A stretch of 64,000 bases of DNA from Shewanella livingstonensis (GTDB taxonomy: Bacteria; Pseudomonadota; Gammaproteobacteria; Enterobacterales; Shewanellaceae). Shown here in pieces: positions 25,145 through 32,482 of the stretch. Made by a program: the position numbers and the translations under genes. Numbering within the stretch: position 1 is the stretch's first letter; every line of letters begins with the position of its first letter. The notes beneath the pieces are model-generated. The model was not told where the DNA came from and did no database searches. It saw only the letters and a program-made list of their open reading frames with translations. Location: positions 1,808,001 to 1,872,000 of the forward strand of contig NZ_CP034015.1 in assembly GCF_003855395.1 (NCBI RefSeq), read 5' to 3'.

Positions 25145-26977
25145 ATGTCTAGTGGTTTTAACGCCAAATCCTTTTTAAAAAACGTTACCTCAGCACCTGG
25201 CGTTTATCGTATGTACGATAAGCGCCAACAGGTTATTTATGTTGGTAAAGCTAAAGATCTTAAAAAACGCCTGAGTTCTTATTTTCGAACTAATATCCCC
25301 AATGTGAAAACCCAAGCATTGGTGTCGCATATCGATCATATTGATGTGACCGTTACCCATAGCGAAACTGATGCGTTATTACTTGAAAACGATTATATCA
25401 AGCAGTACATGCCCAAATACAATGTATTGCTGCGTGATGATAAATCTTATCCGTATATTCTGTTAAGCGGCCATAAGCATCCTCGGCTGGCATATCATCG
25501 TGGTCCAAAGCGTGAAAAAGGCCATTATTTTGGCCCATATCCTAATGGCGGCGCAGTGCGCGAAAGTTTGCATTTAATGCAAAAACTGTTTCCAATTCGC
25601 CAGTGTGATGACTTGTACTACAAATCGCGTTCTCGTCCTTGTTTACAGTATCAACTTGACCGTTGTAGTGCGCCTTGTGTGGGGATTGTTAGTGATGAGG
25701 AGTACAACGAACAGGTCAAGCTAGCCAGTTTGTTTTTACGCGGGAAAGACAAACTAGTGATATCCCAGCTGGTGGCCAAAATGGAAACTGCTGCAATAGG
25801 CATGGAATACGAGCGAGCTGCGCAGTATCGTGACCAAATCATGGCATTGAGGCGCGTAGCAGAGCAGCAGGAAGTGTCAAATCATAAAGGTGATATGGAT
25901 GTCATCGGCGTTGATTACGCCTCTGGCATTGCCTGTTTTCACCTATTGTTTATTCGTGATGGTAAAATTTTTGGCAGTCGCAGCTATTATCCTTCAGTAC
26001 CAGCAGAGACTGAAATTGAAGAAGTATTGTCATCATTCTTAGGCCAGTTTTACCTAAATGCCGATAGCCAGCGCACGATTCCCAAAGAAGTCATCCTCAG
26101 CCATTACTTTGACGGTATAACAGAATTACAAGCGTCGATAGAACACGCATTAGATAAAAAGTTTGAGTTAAAAACGCAAGTAAGAGGCGACAGAGCAAAC
26201 TTTTTACGCCTTGCCATGACCAATGCCAGTAATGCCGTCGCGACCAAGTTATCGCATAAGAATACCGTAGAACAACGCTTTCAATTACTTGAAGAAGCAC
26301 TTGAGCTTAATGAACCGATTAAACGGATGGAATGCTTTGATATTAGTCACACCATGGGCGAAAGCACAGTCGCATCGTGTGTGGTGTTCAATCGTGAAGG
26401 GCCACATAAAGCTGATTATCGCCGTTACAATATTACCGGTATTACTGGTGGTGATGATTATGCCGCGATGGAACAAGCTATAAGCCGTCGATTTGATAAA
26501 ATCGATAACAATGGCAAAGTACCAGATTTAGTGTTCATTGATGGCGGTATTGGCCAGTTAAGAGTGGCGCAAACAATTGTCGATGAAAAGTGTGTCAATA
26601 TTGATCATCCGCCATTGCTCATTTGCGTAACTAAAGGTGAAGGCCGTAAAGCAGGGCTTGAAACGTTTACCGTTGGTGGCAGTGAGCAAACGTTCGAGGT
26701 TGCCAGTGACTCACCAGCATTTCATTTGATGCTACACATTCGTGATGAGTCGCATCGCTTTGCGATTACTGGCCACCGTAATAAACGTCAAAAAACTCGC
26801 AATACTTCTACCTTAGAATCCATCGCAGGTGTAGGCCCTAAAAGACGTAAAGCTTTGTTGCAACATTTAGGTGGAATTCAAGAAGTGAAGGGCGCTAGCG
26901 TGGCTGAATTGACAAAAGTACCCGGAATTAGCTTAGAAATGGCACAAACAATTCATGATGCATTGCGAGGGGGCTAA
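25145..26977 (+). CDS. uvrC: UvrC, excinuclease ABC subunit C
   Basis: 610-residue endonuclease of nucleotide excision repair, making both incisions after loading by UvrB. The N-terminal GIY-YIG domain is visible as [25 protein letters not shown] (17-41), followed by a Cys cluster [13 protein letters not shown] (about 165-177), a UVR motif near 205-235 that binds UvrB, the RNase H-like domain containing [12 protein letters not shown] and [10 protein letters not shown], and C-terminal helix-hairpin-helix repeats ([19 protein letters not shown] ... [16 protein letters not shown]). Length is typical. It is probably co-transcribed with uvrY and pgsA. Confidence 0.97.
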   Translation: MSSGFNAKSFLKNVTSAPGVYRMYDKRQQVIYVGKAKDLKKRLSSYFRTNIPNVKTQALVSHIDHIDVTVTHSETDALLLENDYIKQYMPKYNVLLRDDKSYPYILLSGHKHPRLAYHRGPKREKGHYFGPYPNGGAVRESLHLMQKLFPIRQCDDLYYKSRSRPCLQYQLDRCSAPCVGIVSDEEYNEQVKLASLFLRGKDKLVISQLVAKMETAAIGMEYERAAQYRDQIMALRRVAEQQEVSNHKGDMDVIGVDYASGIACFHLLFIRDGKIFGSRSYYPSVPAETEIEEVLSSFLGQFYLNADSQRTIPKEVILSHYFDGITELQASIEHALDKKFELKTQVRGDRANFLRLAMTNASNAVATKLSHKNTVEQRFQLLEEALELNEPIKRMECFDISHTMGESTVASCVVFNREGPHKADYRRYNITGITGGDDYAAMEQAISRRFDKIDNNGKVPDLVFIDGGIGQLRVAQTIVDEKCVNIDHPPLLICVTKGEGRKAGLETFTVGGSEQTFEVASDSPAFHLMLHIRDESHRFAITGHRNKRQKTRNTSTLESIAGVGPKRRKALLQHLGGIQEVKGASVAELTKVPGISLEMAQTIHDALRGG

Positions 26978-27021
26978 AATTAAGGCAAAATTGGCGCTGC
27001 TTCTGACAAATTGGTCTTTTT

Positions 27022-27570
27022 ATGCCGTTTAACTTACCTATTGCGCTGACATTATTCCGTATTGCCCTATTACCTGTATTTATAGCGGTTTTCTATTTGC
27101 CATATCCATGGGCACCATTTGTTTCGGCATTTATTTTTTGGTTGGCCGCCTTAACTGATTGGGCTGACGGTTATGCTGCTCGTAAACTGGGTCAATTAAC
27201 TCGATTTGGTGCTTTTTTAGATCCCGTTGCTGATAAAGTCATGGTGTCGACCGCATTAGTGCTGTTGGTTCAGCAAAATGACAATGTGTACTTAACCTTA
27301 GCAGCGTTATTTATGATTGGTCGCGAAATTGTTATTTCAGCCTTGCGTGAATGGATGGCCGAAATAGGCAAACGTGGTGTAGTTGCCGTGTCTTGGATTG
27401 GTAAATATAAAACAGCCACGCAAATGATCGCGATTATTGGATTGATTTGGAAACCTACACCTTGGCTAACAGATGTCGCTTACGGCTTGTTTTATATTGC
27501 CGCAGCACTGACGTTCTGGTCGATGATGAGTTACATTTCAGCAGCTTGGAAAGATTTAACCGCAGAATAG
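27022..27570 (+). CDS. pgsA: PgsA, CDP-diacylglycerol-glycerol-3-phosphate 3-phosphatidyltransferase
   Basis: 182-residue inner membrane enzyme that makes phosphatidylglycerol phosphate, the first committed step to phosphatidylglycerol and cardiolipin. The CDP-alcohol phosphatidyltransferase signature DG-x2-AR-x8-G-x3-D-x3-D reads DGYAARKLGQLTRFGAFLDPVAD (about 49-71). Four to five hydrophobic segments are visible. The gene follows uvrC by 44 bp and precedes the tRNA operon, the conserved uvrY-uvrC-pgsA-tRNA order. Confidence 0.96.
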   Translation: MPFNLPIALTLFRIALLPVFIAVFYLPYPWAPFVSAFIFWLAALTDWADGYAARKLGQLTRFGAFLDPVADKVMVSTALVLLVQQNDNVYLTLAALFMIGREIVISALREWMAEIGKRGVVAVSWIGKYKTATQMIAIIGLIWKPTPWLTDVAYGLFYIAAALTFWSMMSYISAAWKDLTAE

Positions 27571-27632
27571 CGTAATAATAGTTCAATAAGATTGTTTAGT
27601 GTGCAAACAGTCAAATTTGCGTAAATCAATAA

Positions 27633-27670
27633 TTGACACACGAGGTTAATTCGGTAGAATGCCTCCCCGT
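27633..27670 (+). promoter_or_regulatory. Promoter of the tRNA Gly-Cys-Leu operon
   Basis: TTGACA at 27633-27638 and TAGAAT at 27655-27660, 16 bp apart, followed by a GC-rich discriminator (GCCTCCCC) typical of growth-rate-controlled stable RNA promoters. Confidence 0.8.
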
Positions 27671-27730
27671 AGACAAGTGATGAGTCAACAACAAACCTCA
27701 GGGTTTAGTGTTAACTAACACTTTTAATGT

Positions 27731-27970
27731 GACATTAGCTCAGTTGGATAGGTTGAAAGACGATACCTTTCTTGCAGAATTAATAAAGCATTATAAAAAT
27801 TGATATACGCGACATTAGCTCAGTTGGATAGGTTGAAAGACGATACCTTTCTTTCAGAATTAATAAAGCATTATAAAAATTGATACACGCGACATTAGCT
27901 CAGTTGGATAGGTTGAAAGACGATACCTTTCTTGCAGAATTAATAAAGCATTATAAAAATTGATATACGC
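27731..27970 (+). repeat. Three 80-bp tandem repeats carrying a tRNA-Gly 5' fragment
   Basis: Three head-to-tail 80-bp units starting at 27731, 27811 and 27891; the genuine tRNA-Gly continues in phase at 27971. The units differ at only two positions. Each begins with the 17 bases of the tRNA-Gly acceptor and D arm (from GACATTAGCTC), then departs with a 13-base segment, regains CGATACCTT from the anticodon arm and continues with an AT-rich tail. They lack the T arm and 3' acceptor, so they cannot be tRNAs. They lie between the operon promoter and the functional tRNA and so should be transcribed as leader. Confidence 0.9.
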
Positions 27971-28044
27971 GACATTAGCTCAGTTGGTAGAGCGATACCT
28001 TGCCAAGGTATAGGTCATCGGTTCGAACCCGATATGTCGCTCCA
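27969..28044 (+). tRNA. tRNA-Gly (GCC)
   Basis: 76-nt cloverleaf: acceptor GCGACAT pairs with ATGTCGC, anticodon stem ATACC/GGTAT with loop TTGCCAA (anticodon GCC), T loop GTTCGAACC, and an encoded CCA end. It corresponds to glyW in the E. coli glyW-cysT-leuZ operon. Confidence 0.97.
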
Positions 28045-28085
28045 ATTTCTTATCTTATCCGATGGATTTGAATTTGGTTAAAGAT

Positions 28086-28159
28086 GGCGCGATGGCAGAA
28101 TGGCTATGCTACGGATTGCAAATCCGTCTATCTCGGTTCGACTCCGGGTCGCGCCTCCA
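28086..28159 (+). tRNA. tRNA-Cys (GCA)
   Basis: 74-nt cloverleaf with acceptor GGCGCGA/TCGCGCC, anticodon loop TTGCAAA (anticodon GCA) and encoded TCCA end. Second tRNA of the operon, corresponding to cysT. Confidence 0.97.
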
Positions 28160-28207
28160 CAGATTGAGTTTGATGGTTACATTAAGTAACGGTTAAAACA
28201 ACACTTT

Positions 28208-28293
28208 GCCCGAGTGGTGGAATCGGTAGACACAAGGGATTTAAAATCCCTCGCTGAATAAGCGTGCCGGTTCAAGTCCGGCCTCGGGTACCA
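28208..28293 (+). tRNA. tRNA-Leu (UAA)
   Basis: 86-nt class II tRNA: acceptor GCCCGAG/CTCGGGT, anticodon stem AGGGA/TCCCT with loop TTTAAAA (anticodon TAA), a long variable arm, T arm and encoded ACCA end. It corresponds to leuZ. Confidence 0.97.
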
Positions 28294-28331
28294 TTATTTA
28301 TAGTAAGAAATTACATACGTAAGTATGGTGT

Positions 28332-28363
28332 AAAAAAGCCTCAACATTAGTTGGGGCTTTTTT
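28332..28363 (+). terminator. Terminator of the tRNA operon
   Basis: GC-rich stem (AAAAAAGCCTCAAC at 28332-28345 with its complement up to 28363, loop ATTA, one wobble) flanked by an A-run and a T-run, 38 bases after the tRNA-Leu CCA. Confidence 0.88.
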
Positions 28364-28418
28364 ATGTCTGCAATTTAGCTTACACATTCAAAGATAAGAA
28401 GATAAAAACAGAGAAGAT

Positions 28419-28552
28419 AAAATCCCTCGCACTCTGGTTGAACATCAGGCGTGCCGGTTCAAGTCCGGCCTCGGGTACCATCCTTTACATACGTAAGTAT
28501 GGTGTAAAAAAGCCTCAACATTAGTTGGGGCTTTTTTACGTCTGCAATTTAG
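28419..28552 (+). repeat. Duplicated tRNA-Leu 3' fragment with its terminator
   Basis: The block repeats the 3' side of tRNA-Leu (AAAATCCCTCGC at 28419-28430, a different 18-base variable region, then the T arm and acceptor end 28449-28480 with ACCA), and then the downstream 54 bases including the terminator (second copy 28506-28537) and the sequence TCTGCAATTTAG. The 5' half and anticodon are missing, so it is not a functional tRNA. Such 3' tRNA fragments are typical scars of integrative element attachment sites; gene duplication is the alternative. Confidence 0.88.
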
Positions 28553-28792
28553 TGAATTATTACAAACGATAGCAACAGTGTGATCGAGAACCTAGATACT
28601 AGAGCGGACTTCGTCCTGCTAGGTCGCTACGCTGCTATAAGAGCGGCTAATTCGAAAAGTAGGTAGGTTCTTTGGCTTAATCCTTTACATAGTGAAACTG
28701 TTTGATATGGCCTGCGGCCACTAACGTCGTGGCGCTTCGACCACACAAGATTATGGTAGTAATTTGTCAACTTACGCAGGTTAATTGAATTG
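28553..28792. other. Start of the accessory region; no gene seen
   Basis: Non-coding sequence after the tRNA operon. It contains a short hairpin-rich segment near 28595-28650 and an isolated 40-bp piece of the large repeat described next (28707-28746, ATGGCCTGCGGCCACTAACG and onward). No ORF or RNA gene is recognised. Confidence 0.6.
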
Positions 28793-29140
28793 TCTTCCCG
28801 GTAATGCTTTTGAGCCGGGATCCAGGTGTTTGCTTTGTTCTTTTTGTACCTATGGCCTGCGGCCACTAACGTCGTGGCGCTTCACCCACACCAGAGCAAA
28901 GGGGTAAAGCGCTTGTACCCCTTTGCAAGCCCTCAGCGTTCCGGCAACATTTTCTGAGAAGCGAAAAAAATTGCGACGGAAATTGATCCAGCTTTTAACT
29001 TTGTTTGAAGCCTGCTTCAGCCTTATTCGAAAATGCTACCGCTTCCGATAGGCCATCCATGGCCACCGAAAGCTAGCCTGACGTCCTGTCAGGCTCACGC
29101 TATTTTCTTCAACGTCCTCAAGTTCTGAGTTGAATCACAC
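28793..29140 (+). repeat. Stem-loop repeat, copy A (outer left)
   Basis: One of four copies of an unrecognised non-coding repeat. Order of landmarks: hairpin CCCGG/CCGGG (28797-28819), conserved block GGCCTGCGGCCACTAACGTC with GTGGCGCTTC, variable hairpin GCAAAGGGGTA/TACCCCTTTGC (28896-28926), ACATTTTC, GATTGATCCAGCTTTT, TTATTCGAAAATGCTA, hairpin GGCCAT-CC-ATGGCC (29051-29064), hairpin AGCCTGAC/GTCAGGCT (29075-29095), then CACGCTATTTTCTTCAACG and AGTTGAATCACAC. It is most like copy D, in opposite orientation. Confidence 0.85.
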
Positions 29141-29191
29141 CAATTGCAAGTAAGGTATGCAAATCATTAATGCCCCAAAGCTTATTTAGGT

Positions 29192-29480
29192 TATGGCCTG
29201 CTGCCACTAACGTCGTGGCGCTTCACCCACACCAGACCAAGAGGAAACCAACGGCTGTTCCCTCTTGGAACTCCCAGCCGCCCCGCAACATTTTCAAACA
29301 GCGAAAAGGTCACCATGGAGATTGATCCAGCTTTTGACTGCACTTGACTTCGGCCTCAGCCTTATTCGAAAATGCTAACGCTTTCGATGGTACATCCTGT
29401 ACCGCGAAAGCTAAGTTCACATCCATGTGAGCTTCACGCTATTTTCTTCAACGTCCTCAAGTTTAGAGTTGAATCACACG
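29192..29480 (+). repeat. Stem-loop repeat, copy B (inner left)
   Basis: Same landmark order as copy A. The hairpins have different arms: CCAAGAGG/CCTCTTGG (29237-29268), GGTACA-TCC-TGTACC inside an outer GCTTTCG/CGAAAGC stem (29380-29411), and AAGTTCACAT-CC-ATGTGAGCTT (29413-29434, one wobble). It is most similar to copy C, which has the opposite orientation on the other side of the two island genes. Confidence 0.85.
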
Positions 29481-29631
29481 CTTTGAAAGTAAAGTATTTA
29501 ACTTATTTATGCCCCATTGTGATTTTGAACGACATGAAATTTACCTTTAAACGCGAGTTAGTTGACTTACTTTTTGTAATGGCACAAAGTGTCTTCTATA
29601 TTAGTGGTTATTAATAAGGAAAGTACGCAGT

Positions 29632-30351
29632 ATGGTTGAGAAGGAACAACTCCCAAGCTTTGCTGAGAATACTCTTAAATATATTGTTGATGATATTGGT
29701 GAAGTCATATATAGCTCGCATGAAACGTTAAAAAAAGGAGATGTCTACTTGTTGGGGTTAAACCCGGGCGGTAGTGGTCAAAATCATCCAATGACAGGCG
29801 TTCCATACACTATTCGGAGTCATCTTCAGAGCATGTTGCGAAGAAAAGAAAACTCTTATTACGACGAATGTTGGGAAAACGGGCAATCGAATTATCCTAA
29901 GGGTGAAGCTCCTCTTCAGAAGCGTGTTATTGAGTTATTGAAAGGGATTAATATTGATGACCCGAAAACTGTGTGCGCATCCAATATCATATTCAAAACA
30001 TCACGTAGTTCCGCGGAGTTGTGTTTTGGTTTGGCGGGATTGTGTTGGCCGGTACATGAGGTGGTTTTGAAAATTATCCAGCCAAGTTTAATTCTTACTT
30101 ATGGTATCGATAAGGTATCTGCCTATGCGTTTTTGAAAGCCTTATTTTTGAAAGAGGAAGAAGTACCACCTCAACCATCTTTGCATGGGAAGTGGAATTG
30201 TCGTGGATTCCACTGTGACATCGATGGGGTACACACATTTGTTGCGGCGGTTCCCCATCTTAGCTACTACAGCCCAGCAAATAAGCAAGACGTATTTAAC
30301 TGGATCATAGCCAACCAAAACAAGGCTAAAGAACGTCAAAACTCGGTATAA
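29632..30351 (+). CDS. Uracil-DNA-glycosylase-superfamily-like protein
   Basis: 239 residues, not assigned to a named family. LLGLNPGGSG (40-49) resembles motif 1 (GxNPG) of the uracil-DNA glycosylase superfamily, and PHLSYYSP (208-215) resembles the distal leucine-loop motif (HPSP type), with an alternating alpha/beta pattern between; this would suggest a base-excision or related nucleic-acid activity. The assignment rests on two short motifs and is tentative. The ATG at 29632 is preceded by AAGGA at 11 bases. It lies in the repeat-bracketed accessory island, with lower GC and codon use unlike the housekeeping genes upstream, which suggests transfer. Confidence 0.6.
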   Translation: MVEKEQLPSFAENTLKYIVDDIGEVIYSSHETLKKGDVYLLGLNPGGSGQNHPMTGVPYTIRSHLQSMLRRKENSYYDECWENGQSNYPKGEAPLQKRVIELLKGINIDDPKTVCASNIIFKTSRSSAELCFGLAGLCWPVHEVVLKIIQPSLILTYGIDKVSAYAFLKALFLKEEEVPPQPSLHGKWNCRGFHCDIDGVHTFVAAVPHLSYYSPANKQDVFNWIIANQNKAKERQNSV

Positions 30352-30600
30352 TCTCGTTTATGCCCCAAAGTTTATGTAAGTTGATTACATTTTCTATGTT
30401 AGTTGTAAGCTCTGTTTGGACTTAAAGCTTAGTCCTATCTGTCCTCTATAGGGCTTGTATAAATTACTCACAATACTTACAGATGGCTTAGTATTTATGT
30501 TTCCCCTGCACATAAATACTAAGCCATTATAATAAAGCCTTAATATTAGCTAATCCGTTATGTCGCCAAGAAAAATACAAACCTATATCTTTGGAGATTA
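30352..30600 (+). other. Spacer between the two island genes
   Basis: About 250 bp. The 10-mer TGCCCCAAAG at 30361-30370 also occurs just after repeat copy A (29171-29180), and a near match follows copy B, so this may be a relic of a repeat border. GGAG at 30595 serves the next gene. No other signal is seen. Confidence 0.5.
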
Positions 30601-30603
30601 GTG

Positions 30604-31812
30604 ATGCTTTCAGTTCTTTACCCTGAAATTGTGCCAATTATTCAGCAAATGCCTTTTGGTATTTTACCCGAAAGCTTGATTTTAGCTGATGAAGATTACC
30701 AAGCATTTATTATTAAGGCACCAAAGGAAGTCCTTCTAACTGCTAAGATCAATGGGAAGTTTAAGCTGTACCTAATACCTGTTAAGGTTGATAGTCATCT
30801 AACCTTAGGTTTAATTACTGCATTTTTTGATGACGAAGATGAACCTTTAGTTGTTAAAACCCCATTATTCCAAGAAGACTTTGCTCGAAATTTATTCAGA
30901 TTTTTAAAAAAAGGAATACTCAATGTTCATTTTTTTGATGAGTTAGCTAGAGAACTATTAGTATATCGTGCCGATGTCATAATTCCTGATGAAACTCTTA
31001 GTAAAATTAATGAGGTAGTACTTCTAGAGCCTACATTATCAAATGCAAAAAAAATAATGCAAGCCATTGAAATTTCGTTTAGTTCTAGAACAAAAAAAGA
31101 TGATAAACAAGCAATTGATATTATTTTATCCCCCCCTATTTATGGAGATAGTATCTTTAGGCAAGACCTTTGCCCAAAGCGTCATTCATACCATGGTTCT
31201 CGTGGGCATAGTCATACGATGTTGGAAAGACAAGAACCTGGGGGCTACCAAGAAGAGGATATAGTTCAATGCCTTCTTTTAACATTCCAGCCTGAGCAAA
31301 TATTCCTCAACCCTAAACGGACTTATGATGATGAAGAAATGTGCGACATTCTTATTATTACAGATACTGTATCGCTGATAATTCAAGCAAAAGATAGCCC
31401 TAACATAGAAAAGATTAGCCGACAGAAACTACCAAGAAAAAGAAAAAATGTGTTGAGCGCGTTAAAAAAGGCTACAAACCAAGTAAATGGAGCTATTAGT
31501 TATTATCGCCGCACACAAGGCAAGTTAGAGTTTTTTATTGATCAAGTACAGCATTCTGTGAATATCAATTCGTTAGAGTTGAAAGCGTTGATTGTGGTAA
31601 AAGAATTATTTATGGATCAATCTGCCGAATTCAGTCCACAGATCCTTGAAATTTATAAAACCAAGAATGTTCCTTGTATCGTATTCGGCTATCCAGATTT
31701 TTACCAATTTTGCTTCAACCTCAAAAATGAGGATGCTTTTTTAAATGCTCATCATCATATTATGGAAAATGCAAAGGAGACTGGTTTTTTTACTCAAACT
31801 CGCTTTTGGTAG
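30604..31812 (+). CDS. Putative PD-(D/E)xK nuclease-like protein of the accessory island
   Basis: 402 residues, family not recognised. The C-terminal half shows a restriction-endonuclease-like core: Glu pair in YQEEDIVQ, then D of CDILIITD, and QAKD in LIIQAKDS, a Q-x-K variant of the E-x-K motif as in Mrr-like nucleases, followed by a basic helix (RQKLPRKRKNVLSALKKATNQVNGAI). The N-terminal ~170 residues have no recognised motif. A His/Cys-rich patch (CPKRHSYHGSRGHSH) lies between. The ATG at 30604 follows GGAG at 7 bases; a GTG at 30601 is also possible. Together with the UDG-like gene it is compatible with a defence or mobile-element function, which is inference. Confidence 0.6.
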   Translation: MLSVLYPEIVPIIQQMPFGILPESLILADEDYQAFIIKAPKEVLLTAKINGKFKLYLIPVKVDSHLTLGLITAFFDDEDEPLVVKTPLFQEDFARNLFRFLKKGILNVHFFDELARELLVYRADVIIPDETLSKINEVVLLEPTLSNAKKIMQAIEISFSSRTKKDDKQAIDIILSPPIYGDSIFRQDLCPKRHSYHGSRGHSHTMLERQEPGGYQEEDIVQCLLLTFQPEQIFLNPKRTYDDEEMCDILIITDTVSLIIQAKDSPNIEKISRQKLPRKRKNVLSALKKATNQVNGAISYYRRTQGKLEFFIDQVQHSVNINSLELKALIVVKELFMDQSAEFSPQILEIYKTKNVPCIVFGYPDFYQFCFNLKNEDAFLNAHHHIMENAKETGFFTQTRFW

Positions 31813-32063
31813 AAGATAACAACAACTTATTGCCTGCACAAATAATGTGTGCAGACGTTCATATAGCGTGGTATGGAGAAACACGCTAAGTGGACACCAT
31901 AGACAAAACTGAACCATCGTCAGGTCGTAGGGGTATTACCATAGCGAATTAGGGGGGGCGAATAAACTTAGGTATTTTTTTAATCCAATAGAACTTAACT
32001 AGACTCAATACTCTAAATGATTTCTGTCCACAAACGGGTTAGTAACGCTTGCCAAAGTCTAAA
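31813..32063. other. Gene-free stretch between the nuclease-like gene and repeat C
   Basis: About 250 bp. Two small hairpins are present: CTGCACA/TGTGCAG around 31833-31854 and AGCGTG/CACGCT around 31866-31888; neither has a T-run. A segment AAGTGGACACC near 31887 resembles an IS3-type end but is too short to call. Confidence 0.4.
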
Positions 32064-32358
32064 TTCAACTCTGAACTTGAGGTCGTTGAAGAAAATAGCG
32101 TGAGCCTGACAGGACGTCAGGCTAGCTTTCGCGGTACAGGATGTACCATCGGAAGCGTTAGCATTTTCGAATAAGGCCGAAGCAGTCTGCAAATGTAGGT
32201 CAAAGTTAAATCTGACCCCATGGCGACTTTTCGCAGCTCTTGTTTTATAAATAGCGAAAATGTTGCGGGGCGGCTGGGAGTTCCAAGAGGGAACAGCCGT
32301 TGGTTTCCTCTTGGTCTGGTGTGGGCGAAGCGCCACGACGTTAGTGGCCGCAGGCTAT
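32064..32358 (-). repeat. Stem-loop repeat, copy C (inner right, inverted)
   Basis: Inverted counterpart of copy B: on the plus strand it runs AGCCTGAC-AGGAC-GTCAGGCT (32103-32123), GGTACA-GGA-TGTACC (32133-32147) inside GCTTTCG/CGGAAGC, TTTCGCAGC, the hairpin CCAAGAGG/CCTCTTGG (32283-32314), and ends with GCGCCACGACGTTAGTGGCC. It shares the CCAAGAGG and GGTACA hairpins and the CCCCGCAAC segment with B. Confidence 0.85.
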
Positions 32359-32482
32359 AAGTTATAAACTATAAGCTAAAATAGAGCCGCATCTAGTGGA
32401 ATCAGGGTATGTTTATAAAAAGATAAGTTCTAATCCACTCCTGTCCATAAATCAGTTAGCTTTGTTTAAAGATTTATAAATG
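32359..32482. other. Spacer between repeat copies C and D
   Basis: About 120 bp without a gene. It shares TGTCCA-TAAA-like sequence with the border of copy C, as if each copy carried this flank. Confidence 0.4.

Noticed and set aside
28419..28480. A second functional tRNA-Leu
   Set aside because: The 5' acceptor strand, D arm and anticodon are missing; only the 3' half is present.
31885..31930. Possible IS3-type end (AAGTGGACACC) beyond the nuclease-like gene
   Set aside because: Only about 11 bases resemble such an end; there is no transposase or matching inverted end.
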